Positions 10,001-18,417 are shown, numbered from the stretch's first letter. The stretch is DNA of 64,000 nucleotides from DAOUJW01 sp965218945 (GCA_965218945.1 OZ244718.1:992001-1056000); one strand, 5' to 3'. The notes: generated by a model not told the origin, from the letters alone. Program-made: numbers and translations.

Positions 10001-13000
10001 AGACGCGTGGTCGAGGCGCCCGTGGTCTTGGTCACCCCGGAGGCCCCCGTATCGCCGGGGGCAGGGGACACTTGTATCTCGTAGCCGCGCACCTTCGGGT
10101 CGTTGCTTGCAGGCGCGATCCAATTCACCACCAGCGCCCCGGACTTGCCCTCCGGCGCCGTCACCAACGGTCTCCCGGGCGTGCCCGGCCGCGGCGCCGA
10201 GTACCTCAGGCGCACAAGGATCGACTCGCCGTCGGCAAGCAGCGGCGGGAGGTCGGTGCCCCACTCGTATGTCTCCGAGATAATCTCACCAACGCGGCAA
10301 AGCCTCGTGAAATTATTCTCGTCGACACAATCTAGAGCACTTCTGTTTGTGGGATTGTCCAGGGAATAGGACCTGGTGAAGTTATCTGCCTCGAGATGAA
10401 GGGTGATGCCGGCGTTTGGTGGCAAAACGCGCTGCGGGTAGTTGACTGAATCCTCGACAGAAGTCACGGCGCCGCGCACAACTAAGGAAATGGTATCTGG
10501 AACGATGCTCCCTGTGTTCCCCGCCTGGGAGACGAAGAGCCCCTCAACCGTGTACGAGGGGCTGAACCCGGCCGGATAGTTGAACCACTCCGGACTCAGG
10601 CTTCCTATTAAAGGGGTCCCCACCGAGTTGTATCCCACAGTCTGATTGTGGAAGTCCCCTTGAAGGAAGTCGAAAAATCCCGCGTCCAGCCGGGACAGCA
10701 GGGAGGTTATGGTTTTGGAGTCGGACGTGGATGTGTCCTCGGGCACTGCCCGAAGAACGGTGACTGTATAGGTCTGGGTCGTCGTTCCGTCCTGCGCAGT
10801 GACCTCCACGGTGATGACGTTGTATCCCGCTACCAGGTCCACCGTCCCGTCCGGATCTTCCCGGTCGTTGATCATGATCGCCGCGGTCGCGTCCTCATCC
10901 GTCGTTTCCGCCGTCACCGTGGTGGAAGTAACAGTGCTCTCCACGCTTGCGGTGTAGGAGGTGGCCTTGGCGGAGAATTCGGGATCCAGCGTGATGTCGG
11001 TGAGGTTGAGCGAACTCAGCGACGCATCCGCGGACGGCTGCAATAGGCTGACCATGTAGGTCTGGGTCGTCATGCCGTTCTCCGCCGTCACCTCCACGGT
11101 AACGGTCCTCGATTCCGGCGATATGCCCACCGTTCCGTCGGCCTCCGCCGAGACGCCGTCCACGGTGATCGCAACCTCGGCGTCGGGGTCGATCGGAATC
11201 GCGGTGATGCTCGTTTGCGTCGTCGACTCCGGCACCTCGGCCTCGTAGTCGTAGGTGGTGCTGCTGAACTCCGGCGTCAGCGTCAACCCGCTCACCTCCA
11301 GGCTGCGCAGCCGGGCGACGCTTCCCGGCGGGTGCGCGCGGTACACCGCAACGTTGTAGACCTGAGTGGCAGCGCCATTCTCGGCGCGAACCTGCCACCT
11401 CACGTTCGCTCGGTTGTCCAGATGAATCTGCAAGCCAGGCGTGGGGAGGTCGTCGTCGTAAATGACCCCCGATGAAGGTCTGGCTGGCTCAACTTCGGCG
11501 TGGGGGTCTTTCGGGGCGACGGTGACGGTCAGTTCGAAGACGTCACTGTCGACGTCCGCTCGGTACCCGCTGTACCCGGGGATGCCGGGCGGCGCGAACG
11601 GCGGGGTCAGCGTGCCGGTGCTGAGGCTGAGCGCGCCGAGGCCGGTATCGAACGCCGGCAGGCACGGCCGGGCGCCGGTGAGGTAGAGCGCCTCGATCAC
11701 CTTCAGCTTGGCGTTGACCGCCGCTTCCGTGGGTGGGGTGGTGAAGCTGTTGGCGCCCAGGTCCAGGTATTTCAGCGTTCCCGCGAACGGGTCCAATTCG
11801 TCCAGGCCCAGCGTGGTCAGCGCGTTGCACGAGAGGTCCAGCCGCTCAAGGCCGGCCAGGCCGGCGAACACGCCGGAGGGCAGCGCCGGGAGGCTGTTGT
11901 CCCGCAGGTAGAGGTCGGTGAGGCTGTCGTCCAGGCCATCGAAAACACCGGCGGTCAGCGCGTTGAGGAGGTTCGCGTCCAGGTTGAGGTCCTGCAGCGA
12001 TGAGACGTCGTCGAAGATATCCTCGGGAAGCGAGGTCAGCTGGTTGCCGTCCAGGTAGAGCCGCTGCAGGCTGCTGAGCCCGTCGAAGACATCCTCGTGG
12101 AGCGAGGTGAGGCCGTTGCCATGCAGGTAGAGCCGTTGCAGGCCAGTCAGCCCGTCGAAGAGATCCTCGTTCAGCGAGGTGAGGTCGTTGCCGAACAGGT
12201 AGAGCCGCTGCAGGCTGTCGTCCAGCGGATCGAACAGGTCCTCGTCCAGGGTCATGAGCCCGGCTCGGTGCAGGTACAGGATTTGCAGGCCGTCGAGGCC
12301 GTCGAAGACGGCGGCCGGGAGCGACCCGAAATTGTTGTCGTTCAAGATCAGCCAGAGCAGGGAGTTGCCGGGGTCCTCGAATATGCCGGATGGCAGCGTC
12401 GTCAACCCGTTGTCATACAGGTAGAGCCGCTGCAGGCCCGTGAGGCCGTCGAAGAGATCCTCGTCCAGCGAAGTGAAGTCGTTGCCGTACAGGGTGAGCC
12501 ACCACAGGCTGTCGTCCAGCGGTTCGAAGATGTCCTCGTCCAGGGTCATGAGCCCGGCTCGGTGCAGGTACAGGATTTGCAGGCCGTCGAGGCCATCAAA
12601 GACGTCCGCCGGGAGCGTACCGAAGTTGTTGCCGTTCAAGATCAGTTCTATCAGCGAGTCGTCCAGCGGGTCGAAGATATCCTCGGGAAGCGAGGTCAGC
12701 TGGTTGCCGTCCAGGTAGAGCTTCTGCAGGCTGCTGAGCCCGTCGAAGACACCCTCGGGCAGTTCGCTGAGGTCGTTATTGTCCAAGCCGAGACTTCGCA
12801 GGCCGGTGAGGCCGGCGAAGGTGTTGCGGTCCAGGGAGGAGATATTGTTGAAGCCCATATGTATCTCCCACAGGCTGTTCGGGGCGTCCGCGAAGATGTC
12901 GGCGGGAAGTTCGGCGATGGCATTGGCCTGGAGGTCGAGCCGCTCCAGGGCGGACAGGTGGTCGAAGGCATCCGGGTGCAGGGTCGAGAGGGGGTTGCTG

Positions 13001-13428
13001 CTAATGATGAGGATCCGCAGGCTCGATAGGCCCCTGAGCGTGTCTTGATCTATCGCCCGGAGCCGGTTGCCCGTGATGATCAGCTGTTCCAGGCCGGTCA
13101 GGTTATCGAAGAAGCCGTTTTCAAAGGCCTTGATGTGGTTGTTTCCGAGGTTCAGCAGTTCAAGCCCGGTGACGCCGTCGAACGTGCCAGGCTCCAGGGT
13201 CTCGATATGGTTGAAACTCAGTGTGATGGAGCCCACGCGAGAGAAGTTGAGGCCGTCGAAGGCATCGCGGTGGACGGTCTTTATCCTGTTTCTGGCCAGC
13301 CCCAGGTTCTGAAAGTTCGTGAGGCTACTCAGTTCGCTGAAGGCGTTGGCGGGCACGGTTGTCAACTGGCGCGAGCCTTGGATGAACAGTTCGATCAGCC
13401 CCGTGAGGTCGGCGAAGTCGCTGGCCAC
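4015..13428 (-). CDS. Giant LRR / cadherin-like / Ig-like / CARDB / FnIII surface protein (main body)
   Basis: A 3,137-codon frame with no export signal of its own; residue 1 falls inside a domain because the true N-terminus is in another frame at 13395-14183. In order: roughly two dozen ~24-residue LRRs (1-600; LxxLDLxxNxLTSLPExxFDxL type); three cadherin-like beta-sandwich domains (about 605-895; signature LTPEFSSTTYDY...VTVEVTA); a unique beta region; an FnIII domain near 1090-1185; two repeats ending in acidic beta strands (EPASDEDVTI); about nine Ig-like units (ATGAPAISGTAQVGETLTAD...YQWLADD); two CARDB domains near 2610-2830; and two terminal FnIII domains. There is no sorting motif or membrane segment at the C-terminus. 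Likely a secreted or surface-attached adhesin. The reading start at 13428 (GTG) is an artefact of the frameshift. Confidence 0.8.
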   Translation of the reverse strand: MASDFADLTGLIELFIQGSRQLTTVPANAFSELSSLTNFQNLGLARNRIKTVHRDAFDGLNFSRVGSITLSFNHIETLEPGTFDGVTGLELLNLGNNHIKAFENGFFDNLTGLEQLIITGNRLRAIDQDTLRGLSSLRILIISSNPLSTLHPDAFDHLSALERLDLQANAIAELPADIFADAPNSLWEIHMGFNNISSLDRNTFAGLTGLRSLGLDNNDLSELPEGVFDGLSSLQKLYLDGNQLTSLPEDIFDPLDDSLIELILNGNNFGTLPADVFDGLDGLQILYLHRAGLMTLDEDIFEPLDDSLWWLTLYGNDFTSLDEDLFDGLTGLQRLYLYDNGLTTLPSGIFEDPGNSLLWLILNDNNFGSLPAAVFDGLDGLQILYLHRAGLMTLDEDLFDPLDDSLQRLYLFGNDLTSLNEDLFDGLTGLQRLYLHGNGLTSLHEDVFDGLSSLQRLYLDGNQLTSLPEDIFDDVSSLQDLNLDANLLNALTAGVFDGLDDSLTDLYLRDNSLPALPSGVFAGLAGLERLDLSCNALTTLGLDELDPFAGTLKYLDLGANSFTTPPTEAAVNAKLKVIEALYLTGARPCLPAFDTGLGALSLSTGTLTPPFAPPGIPGYSGYRADVDSDVFELTVTVAPKDPHAEVEPARPSSGVIYDDDLPTPGLQIHLDNRANVRWQVRAENGAATQVYNVAVYRAHPPGSVARLRSLEVSGLTLTPEFSSTTYDYEAEVPESTTQTSITAIPIDPDAEVAITVDGVSAEADGTVGISPESRTVTVEVTAENGMTTQTYMVSLLQPSADASLSSLNLTDITLDPEFSAKATSYTASVESTVTSTTVTAETTDEDATAAIMINDREDPDGTVDLVAGYNVITVEVTAQDGTTTQTYTVTVLRAVPEDTSTSDSKTITSLLSRLDAGFFDFLQGDFHNQTVGYNSVGTPLIGSLSPEWFNYPAGFSPSYTVEGLFVSQAGNTGSIVPDTISLVVRGAVTSVEDSVNYPQRVLPPNAGITLHLEADNFTRSYSLDNPTNRSALDCVDENNFTRLCRVGEIISETYEWGTDLPPLLADGESILVRLRYSAPRPGTPGRPLVTAPEGKSGALVVNWIAPASNDPKVRGYEIQVSPAPGDTGASGVTKTTGASTTRLPVLLLEPNTAYDVRVRVRTNLTTGPWSGTARARTNPLQGTNMPQVTLDLNGITRVKEGDGLPKRLKVTGMPNLHLGAFPEVLDGYDQSNFVEFRVLDGIADSFTYEDHPGGGSVGAFYAGALTIGEDGEVYHDKGYLVIPAGMSAYGPLYIWLGRGGTSPEDGSTVVNTGEVNIGSTARQCVEIADSSNNVPSGRNCPSVGMSGHAVDRLTARFQEVPRSHDGESEFTLRVAFIEDVGISPTSLREDALTVTGGTVTQAQRVDDRSDLFEITVEPASDEDVTITLPAGSDCAVAGAICTEGEDPRKLYNSPAATVSGPTLTASFQGLPSQHDGETAFSFRIAFNDDIATGEEEFRDHSVEVWGGRVTRAQPVDQRRDLWEVEIEPASDDLVMVSLRPSLSCDETGAVCTAGGRRLSVSPATMVAGPATWPVQVNGEAQVGKTLTADTSNISDRFGVQVTSMTYQWLANNVRIPGASGQSYTLGEGKQGRKISVMATFTDDRGNEDTLTSAPTDPVAARERNNRATGLPLISGRALVGQTLTADTSLIFDADGLEYAVFSYLWEADDDSIPGAHDPTYTPVQADVGKVITVIVSFLDDAGYGQSMTSPDTMAVTTAEAAAKVGFAHSLRYAANADGSVSLYWNAPDDEATGYRILRRRSSMGEPKLLVYVADTGSAATAYTDTEVTAGVPHNYRVQAITYSGLGERSDLVKVFPLRKAANSPATGAPAISGVAQVGETLTADTSGIVDADGLENVTQNYLWGINKGLIIGAVYGYQWLADEAEIEDATGSTYILADGDEGKAVKVRVSFTDDGGHRETLTSSATAAVTQPNTPATGLPTVSGKARVGETLTVDTSGISDENGLDDATFTHQWITDDSVVVGTGTRAYTPTGGDQGKAVKVRVSFSDDAGNWETRTSAQTATVEARSNSPATGAPTINGTAEVGETLSADTLGIADTDGLDNVSFSYQWMADDADISGATARTYTLEEADEGKAVKVRVTFTDDAGNWETRTSAQTAAVLEEPVLGDGPPGAPRNLTVTAGDQEITLSWEPPADNGNAPATRYRIEWRIDGKDYGRSQWGTSGKTTYTKTDLANGVKYVFRVKAENGTGNYGPYGPASEEVSATPTSGSAVDLGTPVLSNTKTLHRGMVRLDWEDVEDAGWYVVQYYHVKGGEWLDLPAAGVDIAFHGSSAVVSNLHGLSWVRVRAASCAGESEWSQIEELYGTNASDWEGVPVPEVEEGDEIEPCPVVLGTPVLSNTETLHHGMVRLDWEDIEDAGWYVVQYYHVKGGEWLDLPAEGVDIAFHGSSAVVSNLHGLSWLRVRAMSCAGASEWSQIEELYGTNASDWEGVPVPEVEEGDEIEPCPEDASAANNPATGAPAISGTAQVGETLTAYTSGVVDADGLSNVQYDYQWLADDSEISGATNATYTLVADDEGKAITVQVSFTDDAGNEETLTSTATDAVAAAPVHAKSAPDLEVGTPSVYPASPFAGSQFTLSVTVTNAGDGASEATRLRGYRSTDSTITTSDTEEGSQTVSALAAAGSSSFDHGLTAPSEAGTYYYGVCVDSVTDESDTTNNCSSSVAVTVSEPAPDLVVTGIDATDNIVTGGSFRVGVTVTNMGDAQSAATTLRWKKEVDGTTTEIGTSALSALTRLQGGFKTIRLTAPSTPGTSSYWACVDSVADESDATNNCSGRVTVTVTNNLATGAPTISGTSQVGQTLTADTTGVADEDGLSNVQYEYQWLADDTDIAGATGLTYTLTDSEESKAITVQVSFTDDAGNNEALTSAATGAVSAAEPTEPPARPTGLSATASHDSVTLTWDDPGDDSITGYVILRRVRVNNTGGDFSELVADTGTAATTYTDDTVAAGITYTYRIKAINGAGTSERSRWFHIDTPAAPVPDKPTGLSATASHDSVTLTWEDPGDDSITGYVILRRLRYDDPSGHFDELVADTGTAAITYTDDTVKANTHYTYRIKAINEHGGVSERSRWFHIHTQEAP

Positions 13429-14183
13429 GATCTCTTCGCTGTTGTAGCCGTCGGTGATGTACAGGTAATCGACGCTGGCAAGCTGCGGGGCCGTGACGGT
13501 TGAGCAGGTGACGGACGGCTCGCTATCCTGGATGAAAGCGAGCAGCGCGTCCCGGACCTCCGGCGTGCGGTTGCAGATGTTGACCGTGTGACCGCTCCTG
13601 CCCTGCTGCGTGCCGACCGACTTGCCATGCTTGCCTGCTTGCGTGCCTCCTCCTCGGTGTTCCCTGCGTCCGGGTTCAATGGATCGGCGCCGTCCGTAAG
13701 CTCGGCGAGGTCGTGCACGCCCGCGTTGTGGGCGTCGACGTAGGCCGACCGCGGTTGCAAGACTCCCGCCGCTACCGGCGCGGCGGGGGTGTCGATGTGG
13801 AACCAGCGCGAGCGTTCACTCGTTCCGGCCCCGTTGATCGCCTTGATCCGGTAGGTATACCGAGTCTCAGCCGACACGGTGTCGTCGGTGTAGCTGGTTG
13901 CCGCCGTGCCGGTGTCCGAGACCAGCACATCGAAGTCGCCCCCGGTGTCGTTCACGCGGACGCGGCGCAGGATCACGTAGCCGGTGATGCTCTCGTCCTG
14001 GGGGTCGTCCCAGGTGAGGACGACCTGGCCGTGGGTCGCCGTGGCTTCGAGGCCCCTGGGCTTGTCGGGCACCGAGCCCTCCTGGGCCTGGACCGGAGAG
14101 AACAGCAGGGTCATCGCCAGGGCCAGCGCCGCTATGGCGGCAATCAGGATGGGGAATCGTCGTCTATCGGTGCGAGTCATCAT
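13395..14183 (-). CDS. N-terminal portion of the giant surface protein, frameshifted
   Basis: Start ATG 14183 (or 14180) follows AAGGAGGA. Residues 1-34 are a signal peptide almost identical to that of the protein starting at 3517. An FnIII domain covers about 36-130 and an Asp/Asn-rich linker follows. From about residue 180 the sequence turns into Ser/Arg-rich nonsense. In the next frame, however, sense sequence resumes at once (KSVGTQQGRSGHTVNICN, then TPEVRDALLAFI) and runs directly into the LRR protein at 13428. The frameshift therefore lies close to 13640, in the stretch of repeated GCAAG units. The true gene is 14183 down to 4015, about 3,390 codons. Whether the shift is real or a sequencing error cannot be told here. 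Confidence 0.75.
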   Translation of the reverse strand: MMTRTDRRRFPILIAAIAALALAMTLLFSPVQAQEGSVPDKPRGLEATATHGQVVLTWDDPQDESITGYVILRRVRVNDTGGDFDVLVSDTGTAATSYTDDTVSAETRYTYRIKAINGAGTSERSRWFHIDTPAAPVAAGVLQPRSAYVDAHNAGVHDLAELTDGADPLNPDAGNTEEEARKQASMASRSARSRAGAVTRSTSATARRRSGTRCSLSSRIASRPSPAQPSRPRSLPASITCTSPTATTAKRSWPATSPTSRG

Positions 14184-14283
14184 GGTTCCTCCTTGTGCTT
14201 GTGCGGGGATACGGGACGCAGCCCGTCCCGTCCCCAGGCGTCAGCGGACGCGGAGGACGCGGGCGTCGGGCGTTGCATGGTCG
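14074..14283. repeat. 210-bp direct repeat, copy 2
   Basis: Second copy of the leader plus signal-peptide segment at 3408-3617, offset 10,666. It includes the 8-bp inverted repeat (14211-14231). Identity stops at 14283. Confidence 0.85.
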
Positions 14284-14680
14284 AAGGCTGTTTCGGGTGA
14301 GTGCGGGACGTGCGAAGCCCGCCGCAAGGCGTCCTTCAAGGACACTGAGAACTTCGGGCGCACGCAGAGAGAGCGGCGATGGGAGAGGATCGGGCCTGCC
14401 GGTATGAGCCGGAGGCGGCGAGGGGGCCAGAGCGGAGGGAAATCGGGGGGGGGGGGAACGTCTGTGCTAGACCGCGACGGAAGACGGACCGGGTCGCGGA
14501 GACCACGTCAACACGGGCCGCTGCGACCAGTTTCTCCACTCCGTCTATCGGCCTGTCGAATCCCACGTTAAACCCTCCCCGCCGTACGTTGGGGCAAAGT
14601 GCCCATCAGTATGACGGACAAAGTTGTGGAAAGTCAGTGTAATATCTGCATTTTAGCGACCAATCGAGGACCAATCTTGC
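14284..14680. other. Intergenic region with a G12 tract
   Basis: No gene recognised between the divergent surface-protein and regulator genes. A run of 12 consecutive G (14445-14456) stands out; such tracts are slippage-prone and could form a G-quadruplex. Open frames here have no recognisable domain. Confidence 0.5.
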
Positions 14681-14710
14681 TTGTGTAATGTGCCGTATGG
14701 CCTCTATAAT
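14681..14710 (+). promoter_or_regulatory. Sigma-70-type promoter for the hybrid regulator
   Basis: A perfect TATAAT -10 box (14705-14710) lies 18 bp after TTGTGT (14681-14686), in an AT-rich patch that contrasts with the GC-rich surroundings. It would give a leader of about 60 nt to the ATG at 14778, which has a GGAGGTCGAGAGG ribosome site. Confidence 0.5.
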
Positions 14711-14777
14711 GGGCGCGCCGGGCCGTGTGGGACTAGGGGGACCGCGGGCCGTCCATGCCTGAACGGAGGTCGAGAGG

Positions 14778-17192
14778 ATGAAGAACGCCGGGGAGCTTGA
14801 GCGGGAGAACGAGGCCCTTCGCGACCGCCTCTCCAGGCTGAGCCAGGCCAGCCTGCGCATCAACGAGAGCCTGGACTTCGATGGCGTCCTTCAGGAGGTG
14901 GTGGACAGCGCCCGCGCCATCACGGACGCCCGCTTCGGAGGGCTCACCACCGTGGACGGCTCGGGGCAGCTGGAGAGTTTCCTGAGCTCCGGCCTGACGC
15001 CCGAGCAACACGAGGCGCTGTACACCCCGGAGGGTCCGGCCATCTACGACCTCTTCCTGAATATGAAAGAGCCGCTGCGAGTCGACGACCTCACCGCCTA
15101 CGTCAAGTCACTCGGCTACCCCGGCAACTCGGCGTATCTGAAGAGCTTTCTGGGGACGCCGATCCTGCATCGCGGCGTGCCCGTTGGCCTGTGCTGTGTC
15201 GCCAACAAAGAGGGTGGGGGCGGGTTCACCCCCGAGGACGAGGCGACCCTGGTGATGTTCGCCTCCCAGGCGGCGCTGGTCATCGCCAACGCCCGCAGGC
15301 ACCGGGAGGAGCAGCGGGCCAGGACCGACCTGGAGACCCTGGTGAACACCACACCTGTGGGCGTCTTGGTGTTCGACGCCAAGACGGGCGGCGTGACGTC
15401 GGTCAACCCGGAGGCCAGGAGGATCGTCAACGACCTGTGTGCGCCCGGCGGCTCGGCGGAGCAGCTGCTGGAGGTGCTGACCTTCCGGCGGTTCGACGGT
15501 CGGGAGGTCTCCCTGGTGGAGTTCCCCCTGGCCCAAGGGCTGCGCACGGGGGAGACGGTGCGGGCCGAGGAGATCGTCCTCCAGGCCCCCGGCGGGCAGA
15601 GCGTCACCACCCTGATCAACGCCACGCCCATCTTCTCCGAGGAGGGCGAAGTCGAGTCGGTCGTCGTGACCATGCAGGACATGACGCCGATGGAGGAGCT
15701 GGAGCGGCTGCGGGCCGAGTTCCTGGGCATGGTGAGCCACGAGCTGCGGACGCCCCTGGCCGCCGTCAAGGGATCGGTGGATACCCTTCTGGAGTCCGCC
15801 TCCGACCTGGACTCTGCCGAGATGACGCAGTTCTTCAGGATCATCCGCGACCAGTCGGAGAACATGCGCTACCTGATAAGCGACCTGCTGGACGTGGCCC
15901 GCATCGAGACGGGCGCCCTGCCGGTCTCCCCCGAACCCGTGGATGCGGCCGTCCTGGTGGACGAGGCCAGGAGCAGGTTCCAGAGCGGGGGCGGAAGGAG
16001 CAACCTCGTCATCGACCTGCCGCCGGACCTGCCCAGGGTCATGGCGGACCGGCGGCGCATCGTCCAAGCGCTGAGCAACCTGCTCTCCAACGCGGCCCAC
16101 CACTCGAACGAGCTGTCCCCCATCCGGGTGGCCGCAGTGCTGGATGGCGTTCACGTCGCCTTCTCGGTGGCGGACGACGGCGTGGGCGTGCCCGCCGAGC
16201 GGCTGCCGCACCTGTTCCGCAAGTTCTCCCAGCTCGACGGCGAGGAGCGGGGACGGGCGATCGCCGGGTCGGGCCTGGGACTCGCCATCTGCAAGGGCAT
16301 CGTGGAGGCCCACGGGGGCCGCATCCGGGCCGAGAGCGACGGGCTTGGCCTGGGAAGCCGGTTCACCTTCACCGTTCCGGCGGTGGAGGAGGCCGTCACC
16401 CTCCCCCCTCGACCGTCACGCCGGCGCAGGTCGAAGACCGCGGAGCGGCCCCGCGTCCTGTGCGTGGACGACGACCCGCAGACGCTCCGGTACGTGCGGG
16501 ACGCCCTCACGAAGGCGGGCTACACGCCCGTCGTGACCGGAGACCCGGAGGAGGTCTCCCGGCTCATGGCGGCGGAAACGCCCCGCCTGGTGCTGCTGGA
16601 CATGATGCTGCCGGGCAGCGACGGCATGGAGCTGATGAAGGACATCCGGGAAGTCTCCGACGTGCCGGTCATCTTCCTGTCCGTCAACGGCCAGGAGGAG
16701 GTCGTCGCCAGGGCCTTCGACATGGGAGCGGCCGACTACGTGGTCAAGCCCTTCTCGGCGACGGAGCTTGCGGCCAGGATCAGGGCGGCCCTGCGCAAGC
16801 GCGCGGCGCCGGAGCTGGCCCAGCCCTCCGAGCCCTACGTGCGGGGAGACCTGACCATCGACTATGCCCGGCGCAGGGTGACGGTGGCCGGAAACTCTGT
16901 GGAGCTCACCGACATCGAGTACCGGATGCTGGTCGAGCTTTCGGTCAACGCGGGGCGGGCGCTGACCCACGAGCGTCTGCTGCAACGGGTCTGGGGACCG
17001 GACAAGGGCGAAGACTCCGGGCCGGTGAGGAACATCGTCAAGAGGCTGCGCCGCAAGCTGGGCGAGGACGCGGCCAACCCGGCCTTCATCTTCGCCGTGC
17101 CCCGCGTCGGCTACCGGATGGAGAAGGGGGAGGACATCACAACCCCGCACGAGGACACACCATACGATGACGGCGCTGACGACTTATCTTGA
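14778..17192 (+). CDS. GAF-PAS histidine kinase fused to OmpR-type response regulator
   Basis: 804 residues joining a whole two-component system in one chain. Order: short coiled coil (1-25); GAF (about 29-177); PAS (185-300); HisKA with phosphoacceptor His321 in SHELRTPL; HATPase_c (about 420-545, DDGVGVP and GSGLGLAI); a basic linker; receiver domain (about 555-680, acidic pair DDD, phospho-acceptor Asp608 in LLDMMLPG, Lys657); and an OmpR-like winged helix (about 695-785, ending GYRMEKGE). No transmembrane segment, so it probably senses a cytoplasmic ligand through GAF/PAS. Known biochemistry predicts His321 to Asp608 transfer and DNA binding by the same polypeptide. The two downstream plus-strand genes may share its transcript (gap 17 nt). 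Confidence 0.9.
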   Translation: MKNAGELERENEALRDRLSRLSQASLRINESLDFDGVLQEVVDSARAITDARFGGLTTVDGSGQLESFLSSGLTPEQHEALYTPEGPAIYDLFLNMKEPLRVDDLTAYVKSLGYPGNSAYLKSFLGTPILHRGVPVGLCCVANKEGGGGFTPEDEATLVMFASQAALVIANARRHREEQRARTDLETLVNTTPVGVLVFDAKTGGVTSVNPEARRIVNDLCAPGGSAEQLLEVLTFRRFDGREVSLVEFPLAQGLRTGETVRAEEIVLQAPGGQSVTTLINATPIFSEEGEVESVVVTMQDMTPMEELERLRAEFLGMVSHELRTPLAAVKGSVDTLLESASDLDSAEMTQFFRIIRDQSENMRYLISDLLDVARIETGALPVSPEPVDAAVLVDEARSRFQSGGGRSNLVIDLPPDLPRVMADRRRIVQALSNLLSNAAHHSNELSPIRVAAVLDGVHVAFSVADDGVGVPAERLPHLFRKFSQLDGEERGRAIAGSGLGLAICKGIVEAHGGRIRAESDGLGLGSRFTFTVPAVEEAVTLPPRPSRRRRSKTAERPRVLCVDDDPQTLRYVRDALTKAGYTPVVTGDPEEVSRLMAAETPRLVLLDMMLPGSDGMELMKDIREVSDVPVIFLSVNGQEEVVARAFDMGAADYVVKPFSATELAARIRAALRKRAAPELAQPSEPYVRGDLTIDYARRRVTVAGNSVELTDIEYRMLVELSVNAGRALTHERLLQRVWGPDKGEDSGPVRNIVKRLRRKLGEDAANPAFIFAVPRVGYRMEKGEDITTPHEDTPYDDGADDLS

Positions 17193-17209
17193 CTTGAATG
17201 GAGGACAGC

Positions 17210-18376
17210 ATGGCCAGGCAATTCACATCAGCCGACTGGAAACTGATCAGGGCTCGACTGGACGAAGACCCACGGCGGTACGGTCTGCCGCAGAGGGAGT
17301 ACGGCTCGGTGCTCCTGGGGTCCTTCAACATACGAAAGTTGGGGTCATCCCGGAGCCGCAATTCCGACACCTGGGAGTTCCTGGCGGATGTCTGCCGTAG
17401 CTTCGACCTGCTGGCCGTCCAGGAGATAATGGACGACCTCAGCGGCCTGCGGCGGTTGATGTCCCTGCTTGGGCCGGAGTTCAGCATGGTCGTCTCGGAC
17501 CAGACCGGCGTGTTCCCCGGCGAGCCTGGACTGGGGGAGAGGCTTGGATTCATCTACCGCTGGAATACGGTGGAACGGATGGAGGTCGCCAGCGACGTCA
17601 CCTACGACCGGACCAAGGTCATCGACTCCATCGCCGGCAACTACGAGGCGTTTGTCGACGACCTGGGGCCTTACGCAAAGAGGCTTGCGGACTACCGGTC
17701 GGGAAGGCGCAAGACCAAGCCCAGGCTCAAGCTGAGCGTCTTCCTGTCCTTCATACGCCAGCCCTTCTGCGTGGCGTTCCGCATACCCGGGCATCCCGGC
17801 ACCCGGCCGTATGAGCTGATGGCCGTCAACGCCCATCTGTATTTCGGGAACTACATCGACGACCGGCGCCAGGAGTTCAACGCCCTGGTCGACTGGACCA
17901 TGAGCCGGTTCAGGACCCAGAGCCATGCCTACTACCCGAATTTCATGCTGCTGGGCGATCTCAACCTGGACTACGACAATCCCGCCAGGGACCGGGGGCG
18001 GATAGAGGAGCGAATCAAGTCGCTGAACGGGGAGTTGGACGGGGCCAACGTCAACTTCCCCTTCCTGGACGTGCATCCGGGCCGGGATGACATCTTCCGC
18101 ACCAACGCGCGGCTTACGGAGACCTTCGACCAGATCGGCCTGTTCAACCGGGACTCGCGTCTGCCGTCCTACACCGAGAACGCGACGATGGGGGCCAATC
18201 CCCTGGGGCCGGACTACGGCGTGTTCGAGTTCGGCGACCTGTTCAGCGAGGCCCTGCTGGGCCGTCCGTACCGGGATCTGTCGTCCAGAGAGAGGTCCGC
18301 CCTCGTGCCTCGGTTCGAGCACAAGGTGAGCGACCACCTGCCGCTGTGGATACGGCTGCCCCTGCCCACCCGTTGA
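17210..18376 (+). CDS. Endonuclease/exonuclease/phosphatase family protein
   Basis: 388 residues from the ATG at 17210, preferred because GGAGG sits 6 nt upstream; an in-frame ATG at 17198 lacks a good site. The EEP fold motifs are in order: SFNIRK (Asn40), AVQEIMDD (catalytic Glu72), NAHLYFGN, LGDLNLDYDN (Asp250, Asn252) and the C-terminal SDHLPLW (Asp375, His376). No signal peptide, so probably a cytoplasmic metal-dependent phosphodiesterase. It could act on nucleic acid or on phospho-substrates; family membership alone does not decide. It directly follows the hybrid regulator, suggesting co-transcription. Confidence 0.8.
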   Translation: MARQFTSADWKLIRARLDEDPRRYGLPQREYGSVLLGSFNIRKLGSSRSRNSDTWEFLADVCRSFDLLAVQEIMDDLSGLRRLMSLLGPEFSMVVSDQTGVFPGEPGLGERLGFIYRWNTVERMEVASDVTYDRTKVIDSIAGNYEAFVDDLGPYAKRLADYRSGRRKTKPRLKLSVFLSFIRQPFCVAFRIPGHPGTRPYELMAVNAHLYFGNYIDDRRQEFNALVDWTMSRFRTQSHAYYPNFMLLGDLNLDYDNPARDRGRIEERIKSLNGELDGANVNFPFLDVHPGRDDIFRTNARLTETFDQIGLFNRDSRLPSYTENATMGANPLGPDYGVFEFGDLFSEALLGRPYRDLSSRERSALVPRFEHKVSDHLPLWIRLPLPTR

Positions 18377-18417
18377 GCCGCCCACCTGAACCAGGTTGAA
18401 GAGGGAAGGAAACAGAA

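Noticed and set aside
8125..10335. 736-codon plus-strand frame inside the giant surface gene
   Set aside because: Arg/Gly/His-rich antisense shadow of GC-rich coding repeats; the opposite strand encodes recognised Ig-like and FnIII modules.
12097..13029. Plus-strand frame with regular repeats
   Set aside because: It is the antisense reading of the LRR repeats.
15191..17170. 659-codon frame overlapping the hybrid kinase
   Set aside because: Out-of-frame shadow; all kinase and regulator motifs are in the 14778 frame.
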